Below are positions 1 to 6,298 of a stretch of 7,822 nucleotides of DNA, piece by piece. Where the stretch lies: positions 1-7,822 of the forward strand of contig SKTJ01000309.1 of the NCBI GenBank assembly GCA_007122565.1. The letters are read 5' to 3'. The translations under genes were made by a program, and so were the position numbers. This DNA is from Syntrophomonadaceae bacterium. Its GTDB lineage: Bacteria; Bacillota; Dethiobacteria; DTU022; UBA8154. The notes under the pieces are model-generated. The model did not search any database and had not been told where the DNA came from. It saw nothing but the letters and a program-made list of their open reading frames with translations. Position 1 is the stretch's first letter, and each line of letters opens with the position of its first letter.

Positions 1-960
1 CAGCTTTTGCTGCACCATTGTGTCCAGATCATAGTCGAAGGAGCGGGCGTTATTGATAATCTGCTCCGGATACTGCTCAAAGGTAACGAGCATCCCCAGT
101 TCATTTTTTGCTGCCCCTTCCATGAGCCAGTTCAGACCGAGCAGGCTTTTGCCTGTTCCGGTACAACCGTTGATCAGGGTGGTGGTGCCGGCGGGCAAAC
201 CACCGCCGAGCATCTCATCGAGGCCCGGTATGCCTGTTCCCTGACGCCGGGAGTCATAGACATAGGACTGTTCTTGCACAAAGGGGGTGAGACGTGGCGA
301 TACGTGTATTCCTGCTTCATTAATCAGAAAAACGTGCTCACCCGGCAGGTAGTTTGAGCCGCGCATTTTAAGGACACGCAGGTACCGCTTCTGGTATTTT
401 TGTTCCTCCGTGCCGTATAAGTATATAATGCCATCTGCCACTGCCGCTTCCTGTCTCTTTTTCAGTTCATCCTCCTGGTATTCACCGGCGAGCAGGATTG
501 TACACTCCCAAACAGAAAGGTAAATACTCAGCTCCGCAATAAATTCACGAAACGTTTCCACAGACGGTATGATATCTGCGATCGCCTTGAAGCTGTCTAT
601 GGCAATGACAAGGGGTTTGTACTTGAGGATTACTTCATTGATGGCGGCAAGCCCGTCCTTTAGCCCCTTTTGCCTGATTATACTGCCCAGATCCTGAAAT
701 ATCACAGAATTCATAAAAACATCCTCATCAAAAAAAGAGAACTGCTGCTGATAGCGCAGTACTTTAACCTGAGGCTCAGTAATCGTTGTAAAATAGACCA
801 CGTTGCGGCCCGTTGCCTTATTGATATTGAACAGGAGGTTTTGTGTTAAAATCGTTTTACCCGTACCCGGTGCACCGCCTATAATGATATTAGATAATTC
901 AGGAAAGCCGCCAAAAAGGACATTGTCCAGGCCGTGTATACCAGTTTGGATACGGTTCAC
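1..960 (-). CDS. KaiC/RAD55-like tandem RecA-fold ATPase (3' end missing)
   Basis: The frame is open for 320 codons from a GTG at 960 to the left edge, so the C-terminus lies outside the window. Two KaiC-type RecA domains are visible. Domain 1 (about residues 1-235) opens with IQTGIHGLD, has Walker A GAPGTGKT at 29-36 and a Walker B-like strand LVIAIDS at 117-123. Domain 2 opens with GTGIPGLDEMLGGGLPAG from about 241 and has Walker A NGCTGTGKS at 263-271. KaiC-family proteins are ATPases, often hexameric, used in clock and signalling roles; outside cyanobacteria their partners are mostly unknown. KaiC has a Glu-Glu pair after each Walker A domain start; here I see single glutamates (TEP at 61-63, FEQ at 294-296). 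The KaiC autophosphorylation region would lie beyond the edge. The start is well placed: GAGGTGG precedes the GTG, which directly follows the stop of the upstream small gene, so translational coupling is likely. No kaiA or kaiB is present here. The family call is firm; a clock role is not implied. Confidence 0.9.
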   Translation of the reverse strand, partial: MNRIQTGIHGLDNVLFGGFPELSNIIIGGAPGTGKTILTQNLLFNINKATGRNVVYFTTITEPQVKVLRYQQQFSFFDEDVFMNSVIFQDLGSIIRQKGLKDGLAAINEVILKYKPLVIAIDSFKAIADIIPSVETFREFIAELSIYLSVWECTILLAGEYQEDELKKRQEAAVADGIIYLYGTEEQKYQKRYLRVLKMRGSNYLPGEHVFLINEAGIHVSPRLTPFVQEQSYVYDSRRQGTGIPGLDEMLGGGLPAGTTTLINGCTGTGKSLLGLNWLMEGAAKNELGMLVTFEQYPEQIINNARSFDYDLDTMVQQKL

Positions 961-1299
961 TTATACCACCTCTCTCTCGTTTACGAAACCATCAATATCT
1001 TCTGCTATTTTCCGTGTGATTTCTTCCCCTAACAGACGTGTCAGAATATCGATCAATGACGCAAATAGATCTTCCATTATTTTCTTTAGCTGCTCCGTTT
1101 CAATTCCGTCCAGAACATCAAAAGAAACGCCCGCTTCGCTAACACTAATCAACTCTGCTTCTGCATATTTTTGCCGCGTTTGCCATAAAGAGCGCTGCAC
1201 CAATACCATTACTGTATGTATACCGACAATGGAAACCATTTTATGCCACGCTTTTATAAATAAATCATTATAAATTGCTATGACGTTTTCTTTATTCAC
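961..1299 (-). CDS. Small helical protein of unknown function, coupled to the KaiC-like ATPase
   Basis: I do not recognise this 112-residue protein. It has no signal peptide, cysteine or obvious catalytic motif. It reads as mostly alpha-helical: an amphipathic N-terminal half (about 5-45, containing IYNDLF and a hydrophobic GIHTVMVLVQ stretch), a short loop with possible strand (about 50-65), and a C-terminal helical stretch rich in Leu/Ile and acidic residues (about 67-107). Its TAA stop touches the GTG start of the KaiC-like gene, so the two are almost certainly co-translated and may work together, for example as an adaptor or input module for the ATPase; that role is inference. The start is GTG at 1297-1299. 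AGGAGG lies about 12 bases upstream, a little far, but no better start is available. The plus-strand reading across this region has no credible start signal. Confidence 0.75.
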   Translation of the reverse strand: MNKENVIAIYNDLFIKAWHKMVSIVGIHTVMVLVQRSLWQTRQKYAEAELISVSEAGVSFDVLDGIETEQLKKIMEDLFASLIDILTRLLGEEITRKIAEDIDGFVNEREVV

Positions 1300-1455
1300 T
1301 AATTTTTCGACCCTCCTTTTTCTTCCTAATGTTTTACTGCTCCTTAAATGCGCTTAAATAACTATTTTCGCATTTCATTCCAAGTTAAATAATTCTTCAC
1401 AACGAAAAATTATCCTTTGTTGAACTTTGTAAGGTTATGTCGTACATGTAATTAT

Positions 1456-1517
1456 TATAAATCAAACATCCCTAAATATAATAAATTTATCTAATGATAA
1501 ATTATAGTTGATTTATA
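1456..1517. repeat. Inverted repeat pair with a nested palindrome, upstream of the KaiC-like operon
   Basis: TATAAATCAA at 1456-1465 recurs as its exact reverse complement, TTGATTTATA, at 1508-1517. Between them lies a second perfect inverted repeat: AATTTATC at 1484-1491 and GATAAATT at 1496-1503, separated by TAAT. The block sits between the terminator of the DOMON gene and the start of the small gene at 1299. A minus-strand TATAAT at 1454-1459 overlaps the left arm and could be a -10 box, although no good -35 is visible at the right distance. This is the expected place for a promoter and operator of the small gene/KaiC-like unit. Runs of A and T make short symmetries likely by chance, so regulatory function is tentative. 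Confidence 0.4.
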
Positions 1518-1525
1518 TAACAGGT

Positions 1526-1551
1526 AAAGGGGTGGCAATCGCCACCCCTTT
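1526..1551 (-). terminator. Stem-loop terminator after the DOMON lipoprotein gene
   Basis: An 11-bp perfect stem, AAAGGGGTGGC at 1526-1536 pairing with GCCACCCCTTT at 1541-1551, encloses a four-base loop. It begins 33 bases past the stop of the minus-strand gene ending at 1585. In the minus direction the 3' arm ends in CCCCTTT followed by ACCTG, so the U-tract is short. The plus-strand reading has TTTTCTTC after the stem, so the element could act in both directions. The GC-rich stem stands out sharply from the surrounding AT-rich DNA. Confidence 0.8.
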
Positions 1552-1584
1552 TCTTCACTACCCTAATCCGGCAATTATCTTGCA

Positions 1585-2205
1585 TCATTCCACCTTGAAA
1601 TCGATTTTGCCACGGCTGGAATGGGGACGGGACATATCACCCGATTGGGTATTTGTTGCCGTAATCAGGGAATATATATGACCAGATTCCAGTCCGTCAA
1701 CCTTAAAGGCGGCACCTTCCGGGAAAACCATTGGATAAGTAAATTCCAACTGCATAAAAATACCATCCTGCAGAACCAGGGCATCAACGATACCCGGTTC
1801 ACCAACCTCGGAATGAGTGGTTCCCCTTCCGAGATCATTTCTTACTATTGCTTCTCCCCTATCATCCACAAAACCCAGCACCATGTTGGCGCCGTCCATG
1901 TTTCCACCCTTTTGGTTGAAGCCAACGGCAATCCACCCCTCACTTACGGCTCTGGCGTGGACATATAAGTTTGTTCCATCATGAGCGAGATGAACCTCTA
2001 CACCCGAGACGTCCAGGGGAGGCACGGGATAGCCCAAAGTTGAACCATCCACAGCCACGCTCTCTTCAATTTTACGCATGAGCGGCACTTCTGTTTCATC
2101 TTCTGCACCTGGAACCTCGGAAGGCGAACCACACCCGGACAATAAAGCAATCATGAGAAAAGGGATAACCCATAGCAGTCTCCTTAAGTTTAACGTGGCA
2201 AACAT
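1585..2205 (-). CDS. DOMON-domain surface lipoprotein (putative haem-binding)
   Basis: This 206-residue protein starts with a charged N-terminus and hydrophobic core (6-22) ending in the lipobox LLSGC, so Cys25 should carry the lipid and anchor it to the outer face of the membrane. A low-complexity acidic linker (26-48) leads to a DOMON domain filling about 50-204. The signature GWIAVGFN at 90-97 is followed by GGNMDGANMVLGF at 100-112 and, near the end, PHSSRGKIDF at 194-203. DOMON domains bind haem b or sugars. In haem-binding members a Met and a His are ligands, and Met103 (or Met108) with His195 sit where those would be expected. The gene lies 70 bp after a flavocytochrome gene on the same strand, suggesting it receives electrons from it outside the membrane. 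That partnership and haem binding are inferred. The ATG is preceded by AGAGGTG at good spacing. A terminator follows. Confidence 0.85.
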   Translation of the reverse strand: MFATLNLRRLLWVIPFLMIALLSGCGSPSEVPGAEDETEVPLMRKIEESVAVDGSTLGYPVPPLDVSGVEVHLAHDGTNLYVHARAVSEGWIAVGFNQKGGNMDGANMVLGFVDDRGEAIVRNDLGRGTTHSEVGEPGIVDALVLQDGIFMQLEFTYPMVFPEGAAFKVDGLESGHIYSLITATNTQSGDMSRPHSSRGKIDFKVE

Positions 2206-2243
2206 TTTTTCACCTCTATGTACATTTTATTCATTTAATCCTA

Positions 2244-2255
2244 TTGATACATCAA
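2244..2255 (-). promoter_or_regulatory. Small inverted repeat and weak possible promoter before the DOMON gene
   Basis: The 70-bp gap between the flavocytochrome and DOMON genes holds the inverted repeat TTGAT-AC-ATCAA. On the minus strand TTGATG could be a -35 box, with AATAAA 18 bases downstream as a poor -10. This might give the lipoprotein gene its own promoter, but both hexamers match consensus at only four of six positions. Confidence 0.2.
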
Positions 2256-2275
2256 CTATAATACGGGACATTTCC

Positions 2276-3547
2276 CTATAGTTCAAATACTTCATAATGA
2301 ATTTTATTAAGGGGAATATTTAATTTTTCCAGTTCAGCCCTAACAGCTTTGCTCATGGGGGGAGGGCCACAGACAAAGAAATCCTTTCCTTCCAGATCAG
2401 GAAGATATTTTTGTAGCAGCTTACCATTAAACCGTCCCTGCTCACCAGGCCAGTCGTCCTGCCCTGACATTACCAGCACAGCAGTAAAAGCATACATTTC
2501 TTTTTGCATCTTTTCCAGCTCATCTTGAAAACAGAGATTGTTTTTGTTTTTGTTGGCCCAAAATAGAGTTACTTTCTTTTTCAATTGCCGATCATTGATA
2601 TAGCGCAGCATGCTCATAAAAGGTGTTATACCAATTCCCCCTGCAATAAAAACCAGTTCATCGATATCATAATTTAAGAAACTGAATAACCCATAGGGTG
2701 CATCAATAAAAGCCTGGTCCCCCACCTTAGTGTCTTTAATTGTAGATGTAAAATCACCAAGTTCCTTAGGTGTAATGGAAATATGCTTCCGGGTGGGGCT
2801 GGAGGAAATGGAAAAGGGATGGGAAGATGAGAGATTGCCATTACGCATCAGCTGTATCATCAGGAACTGGCCTGGTTTATATGAAAAATTTTTCCCTTTA
2901 AAATAGATGCTCCAGATATCATCTGCTTCCTGCCTCACCTCAACCACAACGAAGGGATGACGCCGCATATAAAAGATTTTATACAGCCTGTAAAAGATCA
3001 GAGCGGCATAGCCGGCAGCCAGAACCAGCCAGAGGTAAAACAGAAGTGAACCGGGGCGGGCATTGAGAAAAACATGGACTAATGCAACGGGGAAAAGGAT
3101 ATAGTTTATTAAATGAATGTTTTTCCACACCTCATAAGCAATACCCAACCTTTTATAAGTTGATGCAATGGCGGCAGTAATAGAAAAACCAACCAGCGCA
3201 ACAATTCCATATAAAAAATTAATATTAATAGAAATGCTCCCAAATTCAATCCACTGATAGAAGATCAGGAATAAAAAATGAAGCACAATCAGCAGCAGAC
3301 CAATTCTTCCGTAAAGCCGGTGCTCATTTAACATTCTGTCCAGGCCAAAACCCTCTTCAAGCTGTTTGACACGAGAAGTCAGCACAAACTGCATGAAAAG
3401 AAAACAAACACCCAAAACACCCAGGAAATGACCGGCATGTCTTAAATAATAGAGGTCCAGAGGCCCCAAATCATTCGTATTCACCCAGGCATACAAAACA
3501 AACACCAGAAATACAGTTAATAGAATCCGGAATATCCGAATCTTCAA
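2276..3547 (-). CDS. NOX/ferric-reductase-like membrane flavocytochrome (NAD(P)H:acceptor transmembrane oxidoreductase)
   Basis: The 423-residue protein joins a ferric-reductase-type membrane domain (about 1-195, some six helices) to a cytosolic FAD/NAD(P)H module (about 196-423). Two histidine pairs stand out: His76/His90 (HX13H) and His145/His158 (HX12H). This is the spacing of the four haem ligands in gp91phox (NOX2) and predicts two stacked b haems. HPFSISSSP at 243-251 matches the NOX form of the FAD-binding motif, with His rather than the Arg of ferredoxin reductases. GGIGITPF at 303-310 and CGPPPM at 393-398 are the nicotinamide-dinucleotide site, and the protein ends in YEVFEL. It should carry electrons from cytosolic NAD(P)H outward to oxygen, metal or a protein; the DOMON lipoprotein encoded next is an obvious candidate. 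No Fe-S motif is present. The start is TTG at 3545-3547, supported by AGGAGG nine bases upstream. NADH versus NADPH preference cannot be read with confidence. Confidence 0.9.
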   Translation of the reverse strand: MKIRIFRILLTVFLVFVLYAWVNTNDLGPLDLYYLRHAGHFLGVLGVCFLFMQFVLTSRVKQLEEGFGLDRMLNEHRLYGRIGLLLIVLHFLFLIFYQWIEFGSISININFLYGIVALVGFSITAAIASTYKRLGIAYEVWKNIHLINYILFPVALVHVFLNARPGSLLFYLWLVLAAGYAALIFYRLYKIFYMRRHPFVVVEVRQEADDIWSIYFKGKNFSYKPGQFLMIQLMRNGNLSSSHPFSISSSPTRKHISITPKELGDFTSTIKDTKVGDQAFIDAPYGLFSFLNYDIDELVFIAGGIGITPFMSMLRYINDRQLKKKVTLFWANKNKNNLCFQDELEKMQKEMYAFTAVLVMSGQDDWPGEQGRFNGKLLQKYLPDLEGKDFFVCGPPPMSKAVRAELEKLNIPLNKIHYEVFEL

Positions 3548-3559
3548 GGAAAAATTCCT
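3547..3559 (-). promoter_or_regulatory. Possible ribosome-binding-site hairpin at the flavocytochrome start
   Basis: On the minus strand AGGAATTTTTCCT can fold as a 5-bp stem with a three-base loop. The left arm includes the end of the AGGAGG ribosome binding site, and the right arm ends on the first base of the TTG start codon. It could damp translation, but the stem is short and AT-rich and may be chance. Confidence 0.25.
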
Positions 3560-3595
3560 CCTTTGCTTAATAAATATTAAAAAAAAAGATTATTT

Positions 3596-4558
3596 TCAAT
3601 TAAAAAAAGCGGCCAGCTCAGATATCTTGCTCCAACCATACTCCTCATACACTGCAGGGGAGATAAAAAGAACGAAAGTATTATTAGCCGGGGCATAGTC
3701 CAGCCAAACCAGGTTGTTGTTATCCATATCCCAATCTTTAATCAATTCATAGCAAAGCTGGGGATCAGTTACAATTTCGTCGTGGCCCATTACATTCATG
3801 AGGCCGGTTCCCGTATATTCCCAGTAAATATGTATTTCTCCCGATTCCAAGGCCGGGCGAATGAGGGCTACCTCGGCAAGGCCCACTTCATCAACAACGG
3901 TAAAGCCCCTGTCTTCCAGCAGGTAAACGGTGAGGTAACCAAGTGTTAGTGCCTCTGCGAAAGTTTTTCCGCTAACGACAATAGGAGTTTCTTTTTCCGG
4001 ATCAGCTTGCGGTTCTTCTGCGGAAATTAAACCCTGTTCAGCTAAAAACCCCCGGGCGACATCTTCTGGTTGTTTTCCTTCCACAGCAACTTCCTTATTC
4101 AGCAATGTCAATGTATCAAGTTCCAATAGGACAGACAATTCTTTCATGATATCTGCAATTTCCGGGTAAATATCGAGAATGTCTTTGCGGATAACCGGTG
4201 CCGGATTGTAGGCGGGGAAGAACTGTTTGTCGTCTTCCAGGACCACCAGATTGTACTGGGCAATGCGCCCTTCCGTAGCATCACCGATACCCACCTCAGC
4301 CTGACCGGTGCCAACTGCCTGATAAGCCAGACCCAACTCAAGAATAACCAGCTCGCCCCGCGGGTAATCAAAGCCATAATGAGTTTCAAAGTTTGGCAGG
4401 CCATCCGCACGCTCCGTCCATTCGGCCGGTGTAGCCAATCTCATTGAACCGGCAGTTATTCCGTTTCCACCTGAAGCATCATCTGTTTGGCAGCCTCCAG
4501 CCGCCGCCAGCAGTAAACCAACAACCAGGACTATCGCTAACAGTTTAAAACGTATCAT
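3596..4558 (-). CDS. Osmoprotectant ABC transporter substrate-binding lipoprotein with permuted halves
   Basis: This 320-residue protein begins with a hydrophobic signal (4-20) and a somewhat loose lipobox AAGGC ending at Cys23. It belongs to the OpuAC (type II periplasmic-binding) family that captures glycine betaine, choline or carnitine. The order of the halves is unusual. Residues about 37-178 (motifs EWTERADGLPNF, GIGDATEGRIAQYNLVVLEDD, FFPAYNPAPVIRKD, VEGKQPEDVARGFL) correspond to the C-terminal half of OpuCC/OsmF-type proteins. Residues about 191-320 (VVSGKTFAEALTLGYL, ESGEIHIYWEYTGTGLMNV, LVWLDYAPANNTFVL, ISELAAFFN) correspond to the N-terminal half. An acidic, Pro-containing linker (179-190) joins them. 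The halves together make one complete two-lobed protein, so it is probably functional. As I recall, Bacillus OpuAC is likewise rearranged relative to E. coli ProX. Tyr247 in the EYTGTG motif and the Tyr/Phe residues of FFPAY are candidate ligand-cage residues. The ATG has a strong AAGGAGG nine bases upstream. Permease and ATPase genes precede it. Confidence 0.88.
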   Translation of the reverse strand: MIRFKLLAIVLVVGLLLAAAGGCQTDDASGGNGITAGSMRLATPAEWTERADGLPNFETHYGFDYPRGELVILELGLAYQAVGTGQAEVGIGDATEGRIAQYNLVVLEDDKQFFPAYNPAPVIRKDILDIYPEIADIMKELSVLLELDTLTLLNKEVAVEGKQPEDVARGFLAEQGLISAEEPQADPEKETPIVVSGKTFAEALTLGYLTVYLLEDRGFTVVDEVGLAEVALIRPALESGEIHIYWEYTGTGLMNVMGHDEIVTDPQLCYELIKDWDMDNNNLVWLDYAPANNTFVLFISPAVYEEYGWSKISELAAFFN

Positions 4559-4625
4559 CTATCTCTTCCTCCTTAAAAATATGTTTACCCCCTGATTTCA
4601 GTCAAAAAGCGTCTTATCTCTGATA

Positions 4626-4658
4626 CGGGTTATACAGCGATTACCACCCCCTAACCCG
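4626..4658 (-). promoter_or_regulatory. Intergenic stem-loop between permease and binding-protein genes
   Basis: In the 110-bp gap, CGGGTTA at 4626-4632 is the exact reverse complement of TAACCCG at 4652-4658, giving a 7-bp stem with a 19-base loop. No U-tract follows in the minus direction, so it is not an ordinary terminator. In ABC importer operons the binding protein is usually needed in excess, and such hairpins can protect or separate the downstream message; that use here is inferred. I see no convincing promoter in the gap. Confidence 0.35.
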
Positions 4659-4668
4659 AGACTTACAT

Positions 4669-5313
4669 TTATTTCATATACGACGGAGCCATACATCCTT
4701 CAATGTAGGTTAACAACCTGTCCAAGAGCACCGCAATTATCCCAATGTATATTGTGCCGGCCAGGATCAGCTCCATACGGAAGAAATTAATTCCGGCAAA
4801 AATAACCGCACCCATTCCCTTTCCTCCAACTAAAGCTGCCAGCGCTGCGGTCCCGGCCGTGAGTACCGCTGAAGTTTTAATGCCGGACATGACAACCGGC
4901 AAGCTTATAGGAAGCTCAACCTGACTTAGAATTTGCCACTCTGTCATTCCCATACCGCGGGCCGCATCCTTTACCTCAAGGGGCACTCCGGCCAAACCGG
5001 CCAGGGTATTACGGGCGATGGGCAGGAGAGCATATATGGTCAGGGCGATCACCGCAGGCCGGTATCCCAGGCCCAGAAACGGGAAAAACACGGCAATCAC
5101 AGCCAAAGGTGGGATTGTCTGGCCGGCGTTAAAGATGCTCATTACCCGACCCGTATAGTGCCGAAAACGGGGGCGTGTGAGTAAAACCCCCACGGGAAAA
5201 GCGATGGCAACAGCTATACCCAGCGGTATGAGGACCAGTTGAAGATGTTCCAGAATAAAAGGAGGCGAACGCTCAAACATGGCTTCCAGAAACCGCTCCA
5301 ATTCAAAATTCAT
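4669..5313 (-). CDS. Osmoprotectant ABC transporter permease (OpuCB/OpuCD type), second of two
   Basis: This 214-residue protein is a BPD_transp_1-type membrane subunit with about five or six helices (near 24-45, 58-80, 85-105, 145-165, 180-200). The cytosolic coupling loop that docks on the ATPase is clear: DAARGMGMTEWQILSQVELP at 116-135, the EAA motif with its conserved Gly and LP. GQTIPPLAV at 64-72 and ALLPIARNTLAGL at 95-107 are typical of the OpuC/OsmU permeases. Length is normal for the family. Its ATG overlaps the ATPase stop by four bases (ATGA), and only a weak GGTGAT precedes it, so it probably depends on translational coupling. It is clearly related to, but diverged from, the other permease upstream of the ATPase, and the two should form a heterodimeric channel. 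Confidence 0.92.
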   Translation of the reverse strand: MNFELERFLEAMFERSPPFILEHLQLVLIPLGIAVAIAFPVGVLLTRPRFRHYTGRVMSIFNAGQTIPPLAVIAVFFPFLGLGYRPAVIALTIYALLPIARNTLAGLAGVPLEVKDAARGMGMTEWQILSQVELPISLPVVMSGIKTSAVLTAGTAALAALVGGKGMGAVIFAGINFFRMELILAGTIYIGIIAVLLDRLLTYIEGCMAPSYMK

Positions 5314-6293
5314 TCTTGATCACCGCTAATCTTGTGAATATGTTTTTTTATATCCGCCCATGATAGTGTGCCGACCACATTCTTACCACGGCGAATCCCA
5401 ACCATGTCACTGTCGTTTTTCATCATCACTTCAAGGGCCATTTTAACCGGTTGGATAGCATCGATGAAGCAGAAGCAATCGTTTGCCGCGGCAGGACTTT
5501 CCGTTACAGCCGTCATCAGCGACTCGGCACGGGTTAAATCCAAAAGCTTTACCCCCCGATCATCTCCAATCAGGTCTTTCACAAAATGGTTGACCGGGTT
5601 TGAGAGTACCTCCATCGGTGTCCCTTGCTGCACCAGCTTGCCCCCGTTCATCACAACAATATAATCGCCCATTTTAATGGCTTCATTGATATCGTGCGTA
5701 ACAAAGCAAATTGTTTTTTTCACTTCCTGCTGCAGCCTTAAGAATTCGTCCTGCAAGCGCCCGCGCACGATAGGATCGACGGCACCGAAAGGCTCGTCCA
5801 TCAGCATGATGGGCGGATCCGCAGCCAAAGCCCGGGCCACCCCGACCCGCTGCATCTGACCGCCGCTTAGTTGATAAGGATATTTCTTTGCCGATTCTGC
5901 CGGGTCCAAACCCACTATTTCCAGCAATTCCACGACCCTTTGCGTAATCTTTGCTTCGGGCCACTTGAGCAGCCGTGGCACCAGGCCCACATTCTGTTCG
6001 ATCGTACGATGGGGCAGCAACCCAATCTGCTGAATAACATAGCCGATGCGGCGCCTTAATTCGTCGCTGTCCACATTGAGCACATTTTCCCCGTCAATAA
6101 ATATATTACCACTGGTCGGCTCCACCAAGCGGTTTATCATCCTTAAAATAGTCGTTTTACCGCAGCCTGACGGCCCCACAAAGACACAGATATTCCCTTT
6201 TTCAATGGAAAAAGTAATCTCGTCCACTGCAGGGATGTTTGTATTTGGAAATACTTTTTTTATTTGGTGAAGCTGTATCAATTTTTCAAGCAT
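5310..6293 (-). CDS. opuCA: Osmoprotectant ABC transporter ATP-binding protein, OpuCA-like, with a single CBS-like module
   Basis: The 327-residue protein powers quaternary-amine import. The ABC domain (about 5-245) has every key motif: Walker A GPSGCGKTT at 40-48, Q-loop around QQIGLLPH at 88-95, signature LSGGQMQRV at 142-150, Walker B IMLMDEP at 162-168 and the switch His at 200 (FVTHD). PHRTIEQNVGLVP at 94-106 is typical of the glycine betaine/proline betaine group. The tail (about 246-327) contains one CBS-like unit (about 270-322, ending GTLSWADIKKHI), whereas OpuCA/OpuAA proteins often carry a tandem CBS pair that can sense ionic strength or c-di-AMP. The gene begins five bases after the upstream permease stop and overlaps the next permease by ATGA. 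The start is uncertain: ATG at 6291-6293 lies directly against its AAAGGGG, while TTG at 6279-6281 (residue 5) is about 12 bases from it and fits where homologues tend to begin. The symbol is by family resemblance. Confidence 0.92.
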   Translation of the reverse strand: MLEKLIQLHQIKKVFPNTNIPAVDEITFSIEKGNICVFVGPSGCGKTTILRMINRLVEPTSGNIFIDGENVLNVDSDELRRRIGYVIQQIGLLPHRTIEQNVGLVPRLLKWPEAKITQRVVELLEIVGLDPAESAKKYPYQLSGGQMQRVGVARALAADPPIMLMDEPFGAVDPIVRGRLQDEFLRLQQEVKKTICFVTHDINEAIKMGDYIVVMNGGKLVQQGTPMEVLSNPVNHFVKDLIGDDRGVKLLDLTRAESLMTAVTESPAAANDCFCFIDAIQPVKMALEVMMKNDSDMVGIRRGKNVVGTLSWADIKKHIHKISGDQE

Positions 6294-6298
6294 CCCCT

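Noticed and set aside
7..357. Plus-strand open frame of 116 codons at the left edge
   Set aside because: It is antisense to the second KaiC domain, whose protein motifs are unmistakable.
803..1273. Plus-strand open frame of 156 codons opposite the KaiC-like and small genes
   Set aside because: It lies antisense to two well-supported coupled genes. Its PGAPP-containing stretch is just the complement of the Walker A codons, and no ribosome binding site supports it.
1621..1968. Plus-strand open frame opposite the DOMON gene
   Set aside because: It has no recognisable protein features, and the minus-strand frame has a lipobox and a DOMON signature.
3570..3595. T-run on the minus strand after the binding-protein stop considered as a terminator
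   Set aside because: Nine Ts are present, but no stable stem precedes them, so it is not a convincing intrinsic terminator.
4144..4410. Second minus-strand frame inside the binding-protein gene
   Set aside because: It is an out-of-frame shadow of the substrate-binding protein with no motifs.
5683..5964. Second minus-strand frame inside the ATPase gene
   Set aside because: It is a frame-shifted shadow over the ABC signature and Walker B region, which read correctly in the main frame.
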